From: an uncultured Clostridia bacterium
Lineage (GTDB): Bacteria > Bacillota > Clostridia > UMGS1810
Assembly: GCA_934454585.1 (NCBI GenBank)
Contig: CAKSFP010000014.1
Location: 1-64,000 of the forward strand
DNA length: 64,000 bases
Reading direction: 5' to 3'
The notes beneath the pieces are model-generated. The model was not told the origin of the DNA. It was given only the letters and a program-made list of their open reading frames with translations, and searched no databases. A program made the translations under genes and the position numbers. Of this stretch, positions 16,641 through 25,923 are shown piece after piece. The number at the start of each line of letters is the position of its first letter. Positions within the stretch are counted from its first letter, which is position 1.

Positions 16641-18731
16641 TTAGTTCTCTTTCGGCAGTGCGTCTTTTCTGGAAAGATTCATTCTGCCCTGTCTGTCAAT
16701 CTCAACGAGTTTAACCATAATCTCGTCGCCCTCGTGGACAACATCCGTCACTTTCTCAACTCTCTTTGTGTCAAGCTTGGAGATGTGCACAAGACCCTCT
16801 CTGCCGGGCATGAACTCAACAAACGCGCCGAAATCCATAATCCTCTTGACAGTTCCGAGGTATATCTTGCCGATTTCCGGCTCTGCAACTATGCCTTCTA
16901 TAGTTGCCTTTGCCTTTGCGGCAGCTTCTTCGTCGTTTGTGAGGATGAATACCGAGCCATCGTCCTCTATGTCAATCTTAACTCCCGTGTCTGCGATTAT
17001 CTTCTGGATAACCTTACCGCCGGTGCCGATTACATCTTTAATCTTGTCTACGGCTATCTTCATGGTGATAATCTTGGGTGCAAACTCTGACAGATGCTCT
17101 CTCGGAGCCGGTATAGCCTTGAGCATTACTTCATCAAGGATGTAGTATCTTGCGTCTCTCGTCTTTGTGAGAGCGCTCTTGATGATGTCATATGTCAGTC
17201 CGTCCACCTTTATATCCATCTGAATTGCCGTGATACCCTTGTGAGTACCGGCAACCTTGAAGTCCATGTCGCCGTAGAAATCCTCCACACCCTGGATGTC
17301 TACCATGGTAAGGAAGTCATCACCGTGGGTGATGAGACCGCAGGAGATACCTGCAACGGGCGCCTTAATCGGCACGCCGGCATCCATGAGCGCCAGTGTG
17401 CTGCCGCATACCGAACCCTGAGATGTGGAGCCGTTTGACGAAAGCACCTCGGACACCAGTCTTATTGCGTACGGAAAATCCTCTGCCGAGGGGATAACCG
17501 GCAAAAGTGCTCTCTCTGCGAGTGCACCGTGACCGATCTCTCGTCTGCCTGGGCCTCTGGACGGTTTTGTCTCGCCTACGGAATATGACGGGAAATTGTA
17601 CTGATGCATATATCTCTTTTCGGTGTGCTCGTCCAGCCCGTCAAGCATCTGTGCCTCGGACACTGCGCCGAGTGTCGCGATGGTAAGAACCTGTGTCTGA
17701 CCTCTGGAGAACAGACCCGATCCGTGTACTCTCGGAATGACGCCTACTCTCGATGACAGCGGGCGAATCTCGTCAATCTGTCTGCCATCAACTCGCTTGT
17801 GGTCTTCATAGAGCCACTTTCTCACAATTTCTTTTTGAATTTTGTAGTAAACTTCGTCAAGCTCCGCGTCTCTGCCTTCGAAAAATTCTTCGCCGAAGTG
17901 TTCGATCATTTCGTCTGTCAGAGCTTTCATTCTCTCGTCGCGGACTCTCTTGTCGTCAGTGTCTATAGCTGCGCATATCTTGTCGTATGCATAGTCATAT
18001 ATCGGGTCAAAGAAGTCGTGGTCAACTTCGTGCGCAGTATAGGGCGCCTTGGGTTTGCCCACTTCCGCAACTATTGTGTCGATAAATTCGCATATTTTCT
18101 TGATCTCGCCATGAGCAAAAACTATTGCGTCGAACATTACATCCTCGGCAACTTCGTTTGCGCCTGCCTCTATCATAACAACCTTTTCCTTGGTGCCGGC
18201 AACCGTGAGTGCCATGTCGCTCTTTGCTCTCTGCTCGGTGTTGGGGTTTACTATAAACTCTCCGTCAATCATGCCGATCTGCACTGCACCGATAGGACCT
18301 GCAAAAGGCATCTGTGAAATGGATATGGCGATGGATGCACCGTTCATGGCAACGATCTCGGGAGAGTTGTCAATATCCGTGCTGAGCACTGTGGTGACAA
18401 TGCCGACATCGTTGCGGTAGTCCTTGGGGAACAGCGGTCTTATCGGCCTGTCGATAACACGCGATGTAAGGATGGCTTTCTCGCTCGGCTTGCCTTCTCT
18501 CTTGAGGAAACCGCCCGGGATCTTGCCTACGGCATACATTTTTTCTTCATAGTCCACACTGAGCGGAAAAAAGTCCACTCCGTCTCTCGGTTTGTCCGAT
18601 GCGGTAGCCGTCGCGAGCACGGTGGTGTCACCGTATCTCACCAATGCGGCGCCGCTTGCCAGCTGCGCCACTTCGCCGATTTCAACAGTGAAGTCTCTGC
18701 CGGCAATTGTGGTCTGAAATGTTTTTTTCAT
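16641..18731 (-). CDS. pnp: polyribonucleotide nucleotidyltransferase
   Basis: PNPase degrades RNA 3' to 5' by phosphorolysis. At 696 residues it is full length: two RNase PH domains (1-145 and about 320-545, with FFPLSVDYEEKMYAVGKIPGGF and GSTSQGSVCGSTLALMDAGVP motifs), a KH domain (about 555-610, with VIGTGGKVIQKI) and an S1 domain (about 620-690). It lies downstream of rpsO as in most bacteria. Its leader holds a long hairpin, and PNPase genes are often autoregulated through such structures. Confidence 0.97.
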   Translation of the reverse strand: MKKTFQTTIAGRDFTVEIGEVAQLASGAALVRYGDTTVLATATASDKPRDGVDFFPLSVDYEEKMYAVGKIPGGFLKREGKPSEKAILTSRVIDRPIRPLFPKDYRNDVGIVTTVLSTDIDNSPEIVAMNGASIAISISQMPFAGPIGAVQIGMIDGEFIVNPNTEQRAKSDMALTVAGTKEKVVMIEAGANEVAEDVMFDAIVFAHGEIKKICEFIDTIVAEVGKPKAPYTAHEVDHDFFDPIYDYAYDKICAAIDTDDKRVRDERMKALTDEMIEHFGEEFFEGRDAELDEVYYKIQKEIVRKWLYEDHKRVDGRQIDEIRPLSSRVGVIPRVHGSGLFSRGQTQVLTIATLGAVSEAQMLDGLDEHTEKRYMHQYNFPSYSVGETKPSRGPGRREIGHGALAERALLPVIPSAEDFPYAIRLVSEVLSSNGSTSQGSVCGSTLALMDAGVPIKAPVAGISCGLITHGDDFLTMVDIQGVEDFYGDMDFKVAGTHKGITAIQMDIKVDGLTYDIIKSALTKTRDARYYILDEVMLKAIPAPREHLSEFAPKIITMKIAVDKIKDVIGTGGKVIQKIIADTGVKIDIEDDGSVFILTNDEEAAAKAKATIEGIVAEPEIGKIYLGTVKRIMDFGAFVEFMPGREGLVHISKLDTKRVEKVTDVVHEGDEIMVKLVEIDRQGRMNLSRKDALPKEN

Positions 18732-18754
18732 AAAAAATTACTCCTCCTTGAAAT

Positions 18755-18840
18755 CACGATGTCCGGCATTAGCACTTAGATATACGCTTCCGAAAACAAG
18801 CGCAACCGAAGCGCATATCTAACTGCTAAAGCCCATCGTG
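18755..18840 (-). promoter_or_regulatory. long hairpin in the pnp leader
   Basis: Arms of about 20 bases (18771-18790 with 18808-18827, one mismatch, one wobble) are enclosed by an outer CACGATG/CATCGTG stem (18755-18761 with 18834-18840). The structure sits 24 bases before the pnp start. By analogy with the E. coli pnp leader it could be an RNase III-cleaved autoregulatory element; that function is inferred. Confidence 0.6.
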
Positions 18841-18861
18841 TCCGAAAATTTTAATATACAA

Positions 18862-18897
18862 ACAGGCAAAGGCGGATAATTGCCGCCCTTGCCTGAG
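18862..18897 (-). terminator. rpsO terminator or attenuator
   Basis: On the minus strand CAGGCAAGGGCGG pairs with CCGCCTTTGCCTG (one mismatch) just after the rpsO stop and is followed by TTTGT. The short T-run suggests partial read-through into pnp. Confidence 0.7.
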
Positions 18898-18905
18898 TAT
18901 TTTGA

Positions 18906-19169
18906 CTACTTTCTGATGTTGAGTCTTGCAATGAGTGAACGGTATCTCTCAATGTCTATGCTTGCGAGATACTGCAAAAGACCTCTTCTCTTACCAACCA
19001 TCTTAAGAAGTCCTCTCCTTGAGTGGTGGTCGTTCATGTTTGATTTGAGGTGTTCTGTCAGGTGGTTGATTCTGTAGGTGAGAATAGCAACCTGAACTTC
19101 CGGGGAACCGGTGTCGCCTTCGTGAGTCTTGTACTCGTCAATAATAGCCTGTTTTGTTTCTTTAAGCAT
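18906..19169 (-). CDS. rpsO: 30S ribosomal protein S15
   Basis: S15 binds the central domain of 16S rRNA early in 30S assembly. The 87 residues carry the family landmarks: HEGDTGSPEVQVAILTYRI, HLKSNMNDHHSRRGLLKMVGKRR and a final LIARLNIRK. The start follows AAGGAGG. Its leader (19170-19255) contains an AACCG...CGGTT hairpin next to the ribosome binding site that may bind S15 itself, as in other rpsO leaders. This is not proven. Confidence 0.98.
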   Translation of the reverse strand: MLKETKQAIIDEYKTHEGDTGSPEVQVAILTYRINHLTEHLKSNMNDHHSRRGLLKMVGKRRGLLQYLASIDIERYRSLIARLNIRK

Positions 19170-19260
19170 CTTAAAAAAACCTCCTTAAAATTTTTTAACC
19201 GCCGCATAACACAGCATCGGTTGGAGTTTCCGCAAACCATGCCATGGGCTCGACTTATTT

Positions 19261-19289
19261 ATTATATCACACAAATGAGCAAATGTAAA
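19261..19289 (-). promoter_or_regulatory. sigma-A promoter for rpsO
   Basis: On the minus strand TTTACA (19289-19284) and TATAAT (19266-19261) are spaced by 17 bases, giving a leader of about 85 bases. Confidence 0.75.
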
Positions 19290-19318
19290 GACATTTTTGC
19301 TTACATTTTTTGTGTTTT

Positions 19319-20758
19319 CTATTTTTTCCATGTATACGGCGAAAACAATATCAGTATCGGGAAAATCTCCAGTCTGCCAATGAGCATATCGAGCGTGAGC
19401 ACGATTTTTGAAAGCGGCGAATATATCGAGAAATTCCTTGTCGGACCCACAAGCGAGAAACCGGGGCCCATGTTTCCGAGAGTTGTTACAACCGATGAAA
19501 AACAGGTCGTGAAGTCAAAATTGTCTATGCTTATTACAATCAGCGACAGTGCAAATATCGAAAAATACGCCGCTATGAACACATTCACGGCTCTTACCGT
19601 CTCGTGTTCCACAGCTCTGCCGTTCATTTTTATCTTCATGGTGCTCTTAGGGTGAGCGCCTATTTTTACTTCTTTTACTATGCTTTTCAGCAATATGAGT
19701 ATTCGCGACACCTTTATTCCGCCGCCGGTGCTGCCGGCGCACGCGCCTATGAACATCAGCGTTATGAGTATTGTCTTGCTAAACTGCGGCCACAGGTCAA
19801 AATCCGTTGTGGAATATCCCGTGGATGTCATGAGTGACACCACCTGGAAGAACACATGGCGCAAGCCTTCGCCGACGCTTGCAAAAAGGTTGTGGCAGTT
19901 GATGAATATCAGCGCAACCGCTATGAAGATTATCGACACATAGGCTTTCAGTTCGTCCGAGTTGAGCAGAGATTTGACTTTTCTGAGATATATCAGGTGA
20001 TAGAGCGAAAAATCTATTCCGCACATGAACATAAACACCGTGATAACAATCTGTACATAGGCTGAGTACGGTGCGATTCCGGCATTAAGTATGGCGAATC
20101 CTCCCGTGCCGACTGTGCCGAATGTGAGCGTGAGAGCCTCAAACAGGCTCAGACCGCCAAGCAGCAGAAGCAGCGCCTCGCACACGGTGAGGATGATGTA
20201 TATGACATAGAGAAGCTTTGCCGTCGATTTTATTTTGGGTACAAGTTTGCTTACGGACGGGCCGGGGCTTTCTGCGCGTATCAGGTGAAAATTATTGCTG
20301 CCGGCGAGTGGCAGAATAGCCACCAGAAATACCAGCACACCCATACCGCCGAGCCAGTGAGTCAGGCTGCGCCACAGAAGCATTCCCTTCGGCAATGCTT
20401 CAACATCAGTAAGAATTGACGCACCCGTGGTGGTGAATCCGGACGCTGTCTCGAACAGCGCATCAATAAAGTTCGGGATGCTGCCCGAGAGTACAAACGG
20501 AAATGCGCCGAATATGCTAATCACTATCCAGCTTAGTGCGACTGTAACGAATCCATCACGCGCATACATGGATTTGTTCTCCGGCTGCCTTATAGTGAGC
20601 GCCGTGCCGGCCGCCAGGCAGAACGCTGTGCAGATTACAAAGGCGCATATCGCACTCTGCTCGCCGTACACCGCTGAAAATATCAGCGGCAGCAGCATAC
20701 ACGCCGCCTCTATCTTGAGCACCCAGCCGAGTATATATGTTATTACCTTGTGATTCAT
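19319..20758 (-). CDS. trkH: TrkH family potassium uptake protein
   Basis: This is the membrane translocating subunit of a Trk/Ktr-type K+ system. The 479 residues form about ten membrane spans. The P-loop selectivity segments are recognisable, for example ETASGFTTTGAS near residue 108 and MTSTGYSTTDF, GACAGSTGGGIK and TTLGNMGPGF later. It is encoded 13 bases after trkA, whose NAD-binding protein gates it. There is no terminator between them. Confidence 0.92.
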   Translation of the reverse strand: MNHKVITYILGWVLKIEAACMLLPLIFSAVYGEQSAICAFVICTAFCLAAGTALTIRQPENKSMYARDGFVTVALSWIVISIFGAFPFVLSGSIPNFIDALFETASGFTTTGASILTDVEALPKGMLLWRSLTHWLGGMGVLVFLVAILPLAGSNNFHLIRAESPGPSVSKLVPKIKSTAKLLYVIYIILTVCEALLLLLGGLSLFEALTLTFGTVGTGGFAILNAGIAPYSAYVQIVITVFMFMCGIDFSLYHLIYLRKVKSLLNSDELKAYVSIIFIAVALIFINCHNLFASVGEGLRHVFFQVVSLMTSTGYSTTDFDLWPQFSKTILITLMFIGACAGSTGGGIKVSRILILLKSIVKEVKIGAHPKSTMKIKMNGRAVEHETVRAVNVFIAAYFSIFALSLIVISIDNFDFTTCFSSVVTTLGNMGPGFSLVGPTRNFSIYSPLSKIVLTLDMLIGRLEIFPILILFSPYTWKK

Positions 20759-20771
20759 GTCAAACTTCCCT

Positions 20772-22130
20772 TTACTCCAAAATGTCGCTGATGTCCTTGA
20801 ATCCCGATTTCAGCGTGACCACAATTACCGTGTCGCCGGGCATTATGACATCGCGTCCGCGCGGAATGATTATGTTGCCGTTGCGGTTTATGCAGGCGAT
20901 GAGAATGTTGTGCTTTAGTTTCAGCTTGTCAATTGATATACCCGATATCGGCGAATTTTCCTTTATGCGGAACTCGAGTGCTTCGCCCTTTTCATCCAGT
21001 ATAAAATGCATTGTCTCTATGTTGCTGCCGAGCGAGTTTCGCTTTGCGCGCACAAAACGGATGATATATTCCGCCGTTATATTCTTTGGGTATATTGTCG
21101 TGCCCAGATCCAGGTTGTCTATCACCTCGTCATAGGCTATTCTGTTTATCTTGGTGACGACTTTGCCTTTCGTCTTGATTTTGGCGTAGAGCGACATGAG
21201 AATGTTCTCCTCATCTATGCCTGTCATTGAGACGAACGATTCTGCCTTTTCCAGCCCTTCTTCAAGCAGGAGCTTGTTCTCGGTGCCGTCGCCGTTTATA
21301 ACATCGGCTTTCGGCAACAGCTGACACAACTCATCGCATCTTTCTTCGTCGTTGTCTATTATCTTCACATTTATGCCGGTCTGGAGCAGCTGTTTTGCCA
21401 GATAATACGAGGTGCTGCCGCCGCCGACTATCATGGTGTCCTTCACACGATTTGTCTTTATTCCGATTTTTTTGAAGAACTGTTCGCCGTTCTCTATCGA
21501 TGCTACAATGCTGATGAGGTCGCCGCTGTGCAGCACAAAATCTCCGCGTGGTATGAATGCGTCCGCACCGCGTTCAACTCCGCACACCAGTATGTCGCAC
21601 CCGAGTTTTGCAACTATATCTTGTACCTTGAGGTCGTCGAGCGCCGAGTGTGGCGGAATAAGAAACTTCAGAATCTCAACTCTGCCTTTTGCGAAGGTGT
21701 CTATCTGTATTGCCGTTGGGAAACGCAGTATCCTTGCTATTTCGTTCGCCGCTGCCTGCTCGGGGTTTATGAGCATGGCGAGTCCGAGCTGCTCTTTGAA
21801 TATACCGATCGATTTCATATATTCGGGTTTGCGTACCCTTGCAATGGTGCGGCAGTTGCCCATACTCTTTGCCATGAGCGAGACTATTAGGTTTAGCTCG
21901 TCCGAGCCTGTCACGGCTATGATTATGTCTGTGTGTTCTATGCCTGCCTCGGTGAGAATTTCGGCATTGACCGCACTGCCAACTATGCCCATGACATCGT
22001 ATTCATTTATTATATTGTGAATTACACCGGGTTTGGAATCTATGACGGTTATGTTCAGGTCAGTCTCTATGCTCAGCCTTTCCGCAAGCTTTTGACCGAC
22101 TTTTCCGCAACCGACTATGATAATGTTCAT
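20772..22130 (-). CDS. trkA: Trk system potassium uptake protein TrkA
   Basis: This cytoplasmic gating subunit of the Trk transporter has 452 residues in two tandem RCK_N/RCK_C halves. The first Rossmann motif is VGCGKVGQKLAERL near residue 6, and the second is VGGGSTSYYLAKQL near 235. TrkA_C domains end each half. The start ATG 22130 follows AGAGGTAA; a longer frame to 22199 would lie within the promoter. trkH follows, so both subunits are made together. Confidence 0.93.
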   Translation of the reverse strand: MNIIIVGCGKVGQKLAERLSIETDLNITVIDSKPGVIHNIINEYDVMGIVGSAVNAEILTEAGIEHTDIIIAVTGSDELNLIVSLMAKSMGNCRTIARVRKPEYMKSIGIFKEQLGLAMLINPEQAAANEIARILRFPTAIQIDTFAKGRVEILKFLIPPHSALDDLKVQDIVAKLGCDILVCGVERGADAFIPRGDFVLHSGDLISIVASIENGEQFFKKIGIKTNRVKDTMIVGGGSTSYYLAKQLLQTGINVKIIDNDEERCDELCQLLPKADVINGDGTENKLLLEEGLEKAESFVSMTGIDEENILMSLYAKIKTKGKVVTKINRIAYDEVIDNLDLGTTIYPKNITAEYIIRFVRAKRNSLGSNIETMHFILDEKGEALEFRIKENSPISGISIDKLKLKHNILIACINRNGNIIIPRGRDVIMPGDTVIVVTLKSGFKDISDILE

Positions 22131-22170
22131 ATTACAGTTACCTCTTATATTATTTAATATACCAAATGGA

Positions 22171-22199
22171 ATTATAGCAAAATACATATATAAAGTCAA
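22171..22199 (-). promoter_or_regulatory. sigma-A promoter for trkA-trkH
   Basis: On the minus strand TTGACT (22199-22194) and TATAAT (22176-22171) are spaced by 17 bases, 40 bases before the trkA start. Confidence 0.8.
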
Positions 22200-22302
22200 G
22201 ATAAGATTCGGTTAAAAAATGCGATGGTATGAAAATATTGTAAAATAAATAGCGAAAACCTGTTGTTTTTGTTCCGAAATTCTGTTTTTATTCGTGTTAG
22301 TA

Positions 22303-22331
22303 TTGACTTTGCATTTGTTTTATAGTATAAT
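22303..22331 (+). promoter_or_regulatory. sigma-A promoter of the microcompartment operon
   Basis: TTGACT 22303-22308 and TATAAT 22326-22331 are 17 bases apart. The leader of about 68 bases contains TAAAA-ATGTA-TTTTA, a small palindrome just after the start site, which could be an operator. Confidence 0.85.
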
Positions 22332-22405
22332 CAAATTGTAAAAATGTATTTTATAATGTTGGATTTTAATTTCTTTTCTATTGTTAAGGAGGAATTGAAT
22401 ATAAT

Positions 22406-24931
22406 ATGAAAAAATTTTACACAAAAGAGATCCCTGTTTCGACTCGTATTGCCGATCTTAAGGCATATCTGTTCAAGGAGATGCCGCAGATTGAGTCCGA
22501 CAGGGCAAGACTGCTAACGGAATCATACAAAGCTACCGAAAACCTGCCCATAATAGAGCGTCGCTCCAAGGCGTTTGCGCATATAATGGAGCACCTGCCC
22601 ATAGCCATATGGGACGGTGAACTCATAGTCGGCACAAACACCAAAAAGCCGCGCAGCTGCCAGGTGTTCCCCGAGTATTCATTTGAATGGCTCGAGGCGG
22701 AGTTTGACACCGTTGCCACGAGGAGTGCAGATCCGTTCTACATAGCCGACGAGACCAAGGCGGAGTTGCATGAGATATATAAATACTGGCACGGCAAGAC
22801 CACAAGCGACCTTGCCTCGGCGTACATGGCGCCCGAGACTAAGGCGGCAATTGATCACAACATATTTACTCCCGGAAACTATTTCTACAACGGCATAGGT
22901 CATGTTACGGTGGACTATCCCCTTGTTTTGAAAGATGGTTTTCGCGGCATAATTGCCAAAGCACAGGCAGAGATGGACAAGCTTAGCTTTGGTGACGAGG
23001 ACTATGCATCGAGGAAATCGTTCCTCGGCGCTGTTATAGAGAGCCTGGAAGCAGCAATAACTTACGCCAAGAGGTATGCGGCACTCGCACGCGACATGGC
23101 GGCGGATTGCGCCGATACGGTAAGAAAAGCCGAACTTGAAAAAATCGCCGAGAACTGTGACAGAGTGCCGGAGTACGGTGCACGCAGTTTCTATGAGGCT
23201 TGTCAGTCGTTCTGGTTTGTGCAGATGCTCCTTCAGACAGAATCGAGCGGCCACTCCATTTCGCCGGGACGATTCGACCAATATATGTATCCGTATTTCA
23301 AAGCGGATCTTGATAAAGGGGCAATAACGAGAGAATTTGCCCAGGAACTGATGGACTGCATCTGGATAAAACTCAATGCCCTCAACAAGGTGAGAGACGC
23401 AGTGTCTGCGGAGGGCTTTGCCGGATATTCGCTGTTCCAGAACCTCATTTGCGGCGGTCAGGACGAAAACGGACTGGACGCGACAAACGATCTGTCATTC
23501 ATGTGCGTGACTTCATCCATGCACATTATGCTGCCCCAGCCGTCGCTTTCGGCGAGGGTGTGGAACGGTTCGCCGCATGAGTTTCTCATAAAATGTGCGC
23601 TCCTCACACGAACGGGCGTAGGTCTGCCGGCGTACTATAACGACGAAGTGATCATTCCGTCACTGCTCAGCCGCGGACTCACCATGCAGGATGCAAGAGA
23701 CTACAATATAATAGGCTGTGTGGAACCGCAGAAAGCCGGCAAGACGGACGGCTGGCACGATGCGGCATTCTTTAATATGTGCCGTCCGCTGGAGCTTGTT
23801 TTCTCCAACGGTTATGACAACGGCGAACGCATCGGCTTGCAAACCGGTGATGTGGCGCAGATGAAAACCTTTGACGAATTTTACAATGCGTACAAAGAAC
23901 AGATGAACTACATGATTTCGTTGCTTGTAAATGCCGACAACGCCATAGACTGTGCCCATGCAGACAGATGTCCGCTGCCGTTTTTGTCGTCCATGGTTGA
24001 CGATTGCATAGCGCGCGGCAAGAGCGTGCAGAACGGCGGTGCGATATACAACTTCACGGGTCCTCAGGGATTCGGCATAGCAAACATGGCAGACTCCATG
24101 TATGTGATAAAGAAACTTGTCTTTGAGGAAGGCAGATTCACGCTTGCCGAGCTTAAAGAGGCATTGGAGCACAACTTCGGCAAGGACGCCGGCGCAGACA
24201 GGGCAAAGAACATCACCATCGGTGTGGTCGCAGCCATGAGAGAAAAGGGCATAGATGTGTCCGAGAGCGACATTGCGGCAATTTTCTCCGATGTAAGCAG
24301 CAGAGTATCGGACGGCGAGTCATCAAGATACAGAGAGATCAAAGATATGATAGATGCTGCGCCGAAATTCGGCAATGATGTGGAAGAAGTGGACACACTC
24401 GCACGCGATGTGGCATACACCTACACCAAGCCGCTCGAGACATACAAAAATCCGCGCGGCGGTCACTTCCAGGCGGGACTTTATCCCGTGTCTGCCAATG
24501 TGCCGCTCGGCGCGCAGACGGGCGCGACCCCGGATGGCAGATATGCGCACACCCCGGTTGCGGACGGCGTTTCACCGTCTGCCGGCAAGGATGTACACGG
24601 CCCCACGGCGAGTGCAAACTCCGTGTCGCACCTTGATCACTACATTGCGTCAAACGGCACTTTGTTCAACATGAAGTTCCATCCCTCGGCGCTTGAGGGC
24701 ACGACGGGTCTGGAAAGCTTTGTGGCGCTGATTCAGGCGTATTTTGACAGGAAGGGCAGCCATATGCAGTTTAATGTGGTCAGCCGCGAGACGCTCATAG
24801 ACGCGCAGAAACACCCCGAGAATTATCAGGGACTGTGCGTACGCGTGGCCGGTTACAGCGCACTGTTTGTGACGCTCTCGAAGTCATTGCAGGATGACAT
24901 CATAAACCGTACCGAGCAGAGGGGATTTTGA
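22406..24931 (+). CDS. glycyl radical 1,2-propanediol dehydratase (B12-independent)
   Basis: This is the signature enzyme of the microcompartment: it dehydrates (S)-1,2-propanediol to propanal by radical chemistry. The 841-residue protein has the PFL-like barrel. The thiyl-radical cysteine is Cys438 in GCVEPQ, whose Glu440 is the base found in diol, glycerol and choline-type eliminases. The glycyl radical is Gly816 in RVAGYSALF. Context (aldolase, CoA-acylating ALDH, rhamnulokinase) points to propanediol rather than choline or glycerol. Unlike the neighbouring cargo enzymes, it shows no separable amphipathic N-terminal extension, so how it is packed is unclear. The start follows AAGGAGG. Confidence 0.92.
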   Translation: MKKFYTKEIPVSTRIADLKAYLFKEMPQIESDRARLLTESYKATENLPIIERRSKAFAHIMEHLPIAIWDGELIVGTNTKKPRSCQVFPEYSFEWLEAEFDTVATRSADPFYIADETKAELHEIYKYWHGKTTSDLASAYMAPETKAAIDHNIFTPGNYFYNGIGHVTVDYPLVLKDGFRGIIAKAQAEMDKLSFGDEDYASRKSFLGAVIESLEAAITYAKRYAALARDMAADCADTVRKAELEKIAENCDRVPEYGARSFYEACQSFWFVQMLLQTESSGHSISPGRFDQYMYPYFKADLDKGAITREFAQELMDCIWIKLNALNKVRDAVSAEGFAGYSLFQNLICGGQDENGLDATNDLSFMCVTSSMHIMLPQPSLSARVWNGSPHEFLIKCALLTRTGVGLPAYYNDEVIIPSLLSRGLTMQDARDYNIIGCVEPQKAGKTDGWHDAAFFNMCRPLELVFSNGYDNGERIGLQTGDVAQMKTFDEFYNAYKEQMNYMISLLVNADNAIDCAHADRCPLPFLSSMVDDCIARGKSVQNGGAIYNFTGPQGFGIANMADSMYVIKKLVFEEGRFTLAELKEALEHNFGKDAGADRAKNITIGVVAAMREKGIDVSESDIAAIFSDVSSRVSDGESSRYREIKDMIDAAPKFGNDVEEVDTLARDVAYTYTKPLETYKNPRGGHFQAGLYPVSANVPLGAQTGATPDGRYAHTPVADGVSPSAGKDVHGPTASANSVSHLDHYIASNGTLFNMKFHPSALEGTTGLESFVALIQAYFDRKGSHMQFNVVSRETLIDAQKHPENYQGLCVRVAGYSALFVTLSKSLQDDIINRTEQRGF

Positions 24932-24955
24932 GTTGTGTGACGAATTGCAGAACAG

Positions 24956-25068
24956 CGAATCGTCTCGGGGTATATATTTTGTATCTGCCCGACACGCGCC
25001 TTTGCGGCGCTATGGATCTTGCAGATACAAAACATACACCCCTCGCCTCTGAGCAAACTATCGTTTGC
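24956..25068. repeat. hairpin-rich intergenic element between dehydratase and activase genes
   Basis: Arms of 22 bases (24967-24988 and 25021-25042) pair with only two G-T wobbles. The loop holds a GCGCC/GGCGC stem, and a GCAAAC-TATC-GTTTGC hairpin (25053-25068) follows. It begins ATCGTCTCG like the element at 49044. It lacks a T-run, so it is not a plain terminator. Confidence 0.75.
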
Positions 25069-25130
25069 GAGAACCAAAGGGCGGTGGTGGGATTCGTACA
25101 TTCCTCAAAAATCGAAACGGAGCATATATA

Positions 25131-25919
25131 ATGAACGATTATCTTAATACACAGGGAAGAATATTCGATATACAGCGGTTCTCCGTCCACGACGGACCGG
25201 GCATAAGGACAATAGTGTTTCTCAAGGGCTGTTTTCTCCGGTGCCGCTGGTGCTGCAATCCCGAATCTCAAAGCAAAGAGATTGAAAAAATGATTGTGGA
25301 CGGCAAAGAGAAAATCATTGGAGAGGATGTCACCGTTGCCGAAGTTATGAAAACCGTCGAGCGTGACAGAGCTTACTACAGACGCTCCGGCGGCGGACTC
25401 ACACTCTCCGGCGGGGAGAGCCTTGCTCAGGCAGACTTTGCGGCGGCGTTGCTGCGTGCTTCCAAGGAATTGGGCATAAACACCGCGCTCGAATCCACAG
25501 CCTGTGCGCACTACTCGCAGATACAAAAACTTCTGCCGTATCTCGACACATACCTTATGGACATCAAACACATAAACGGAGCGAAACACAGGGAATTTAC
25601 CGGAGTTGACAACAGCCTGATCTTAGAGAACGCCGTAAAGCTGTCACACGATGTGAAAAACCTTGTAATACGCGTGCCGGTGATACCAACCTTCAATGAC
25701 ACCGAGGACGAAATTCTCGACATCGTCAAGTTCGCCTCGGCACTCGATAATGTCACCCGGATTCATCTGCTGCCGTACCACAGGCTCGGTGCAGACAAAT
25801 ACAAAGGTCTCGGCAGGGCGTACACCATGGGTGATGCACCGCTCATACCGGGCGAAAAAATGGAGCGATTCAAGCAGATTGCGGAATCTTCCGGATTAAT
25901 ATGCATGATAGGGGGATGA
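25131..25919 (+). CDS. glycyl radical enzyme activating enzyme (radical SAM)
   Basis: It installs the glycyl radical on the dehydratase using S-adenosylmethionine and a 4Fe-4S cluster. The 262 residues contain the CxxxCxxC motif CFLRCRWC near residue 33, preceded by the HDGPGIRT segment of PFL-activase relatives, and GGGLTLSGGE further on. No extra cysteine-rich ferredoxin insert lies between them, so it is the short PflA-like form rather than the longer form with auxiliary clusters seen in several activases. ATG 25131 follows GGAG; the frame upstream runs into the hairpin element. Confidence 0.9.
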   Translation: MNDYLNTQGRIFDIQRFSVHDGPGIRTIVFLKGCFLRCRWCCNPESQSKEIEKMIVDGKEKIIGEDVTVAEVMKTVERDRAYYRRSGGGLTLSGGESLAQADFAAALLRASKELGINTALESTACAHYSQIQKLLPYLDTYLMDIKHINGAKHREFTGVDNSLILENAVKLSHDVKNLVIRVPVIPTFNDTEDEILDIVKFASALDNVTRIHLLPYHRLGADKYKGLGRAYTMGDAPLIPGEKMERFKQIAESSGLICMIGG

Positions 25920-25923
25920 AAAA

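Noticed and set aside
24951..25130. N-terminal extension of the activase from 25065
   Set aside because: The extra residues are encoded by the hairpin element, have no ribosome binding site and no similarity to activases.
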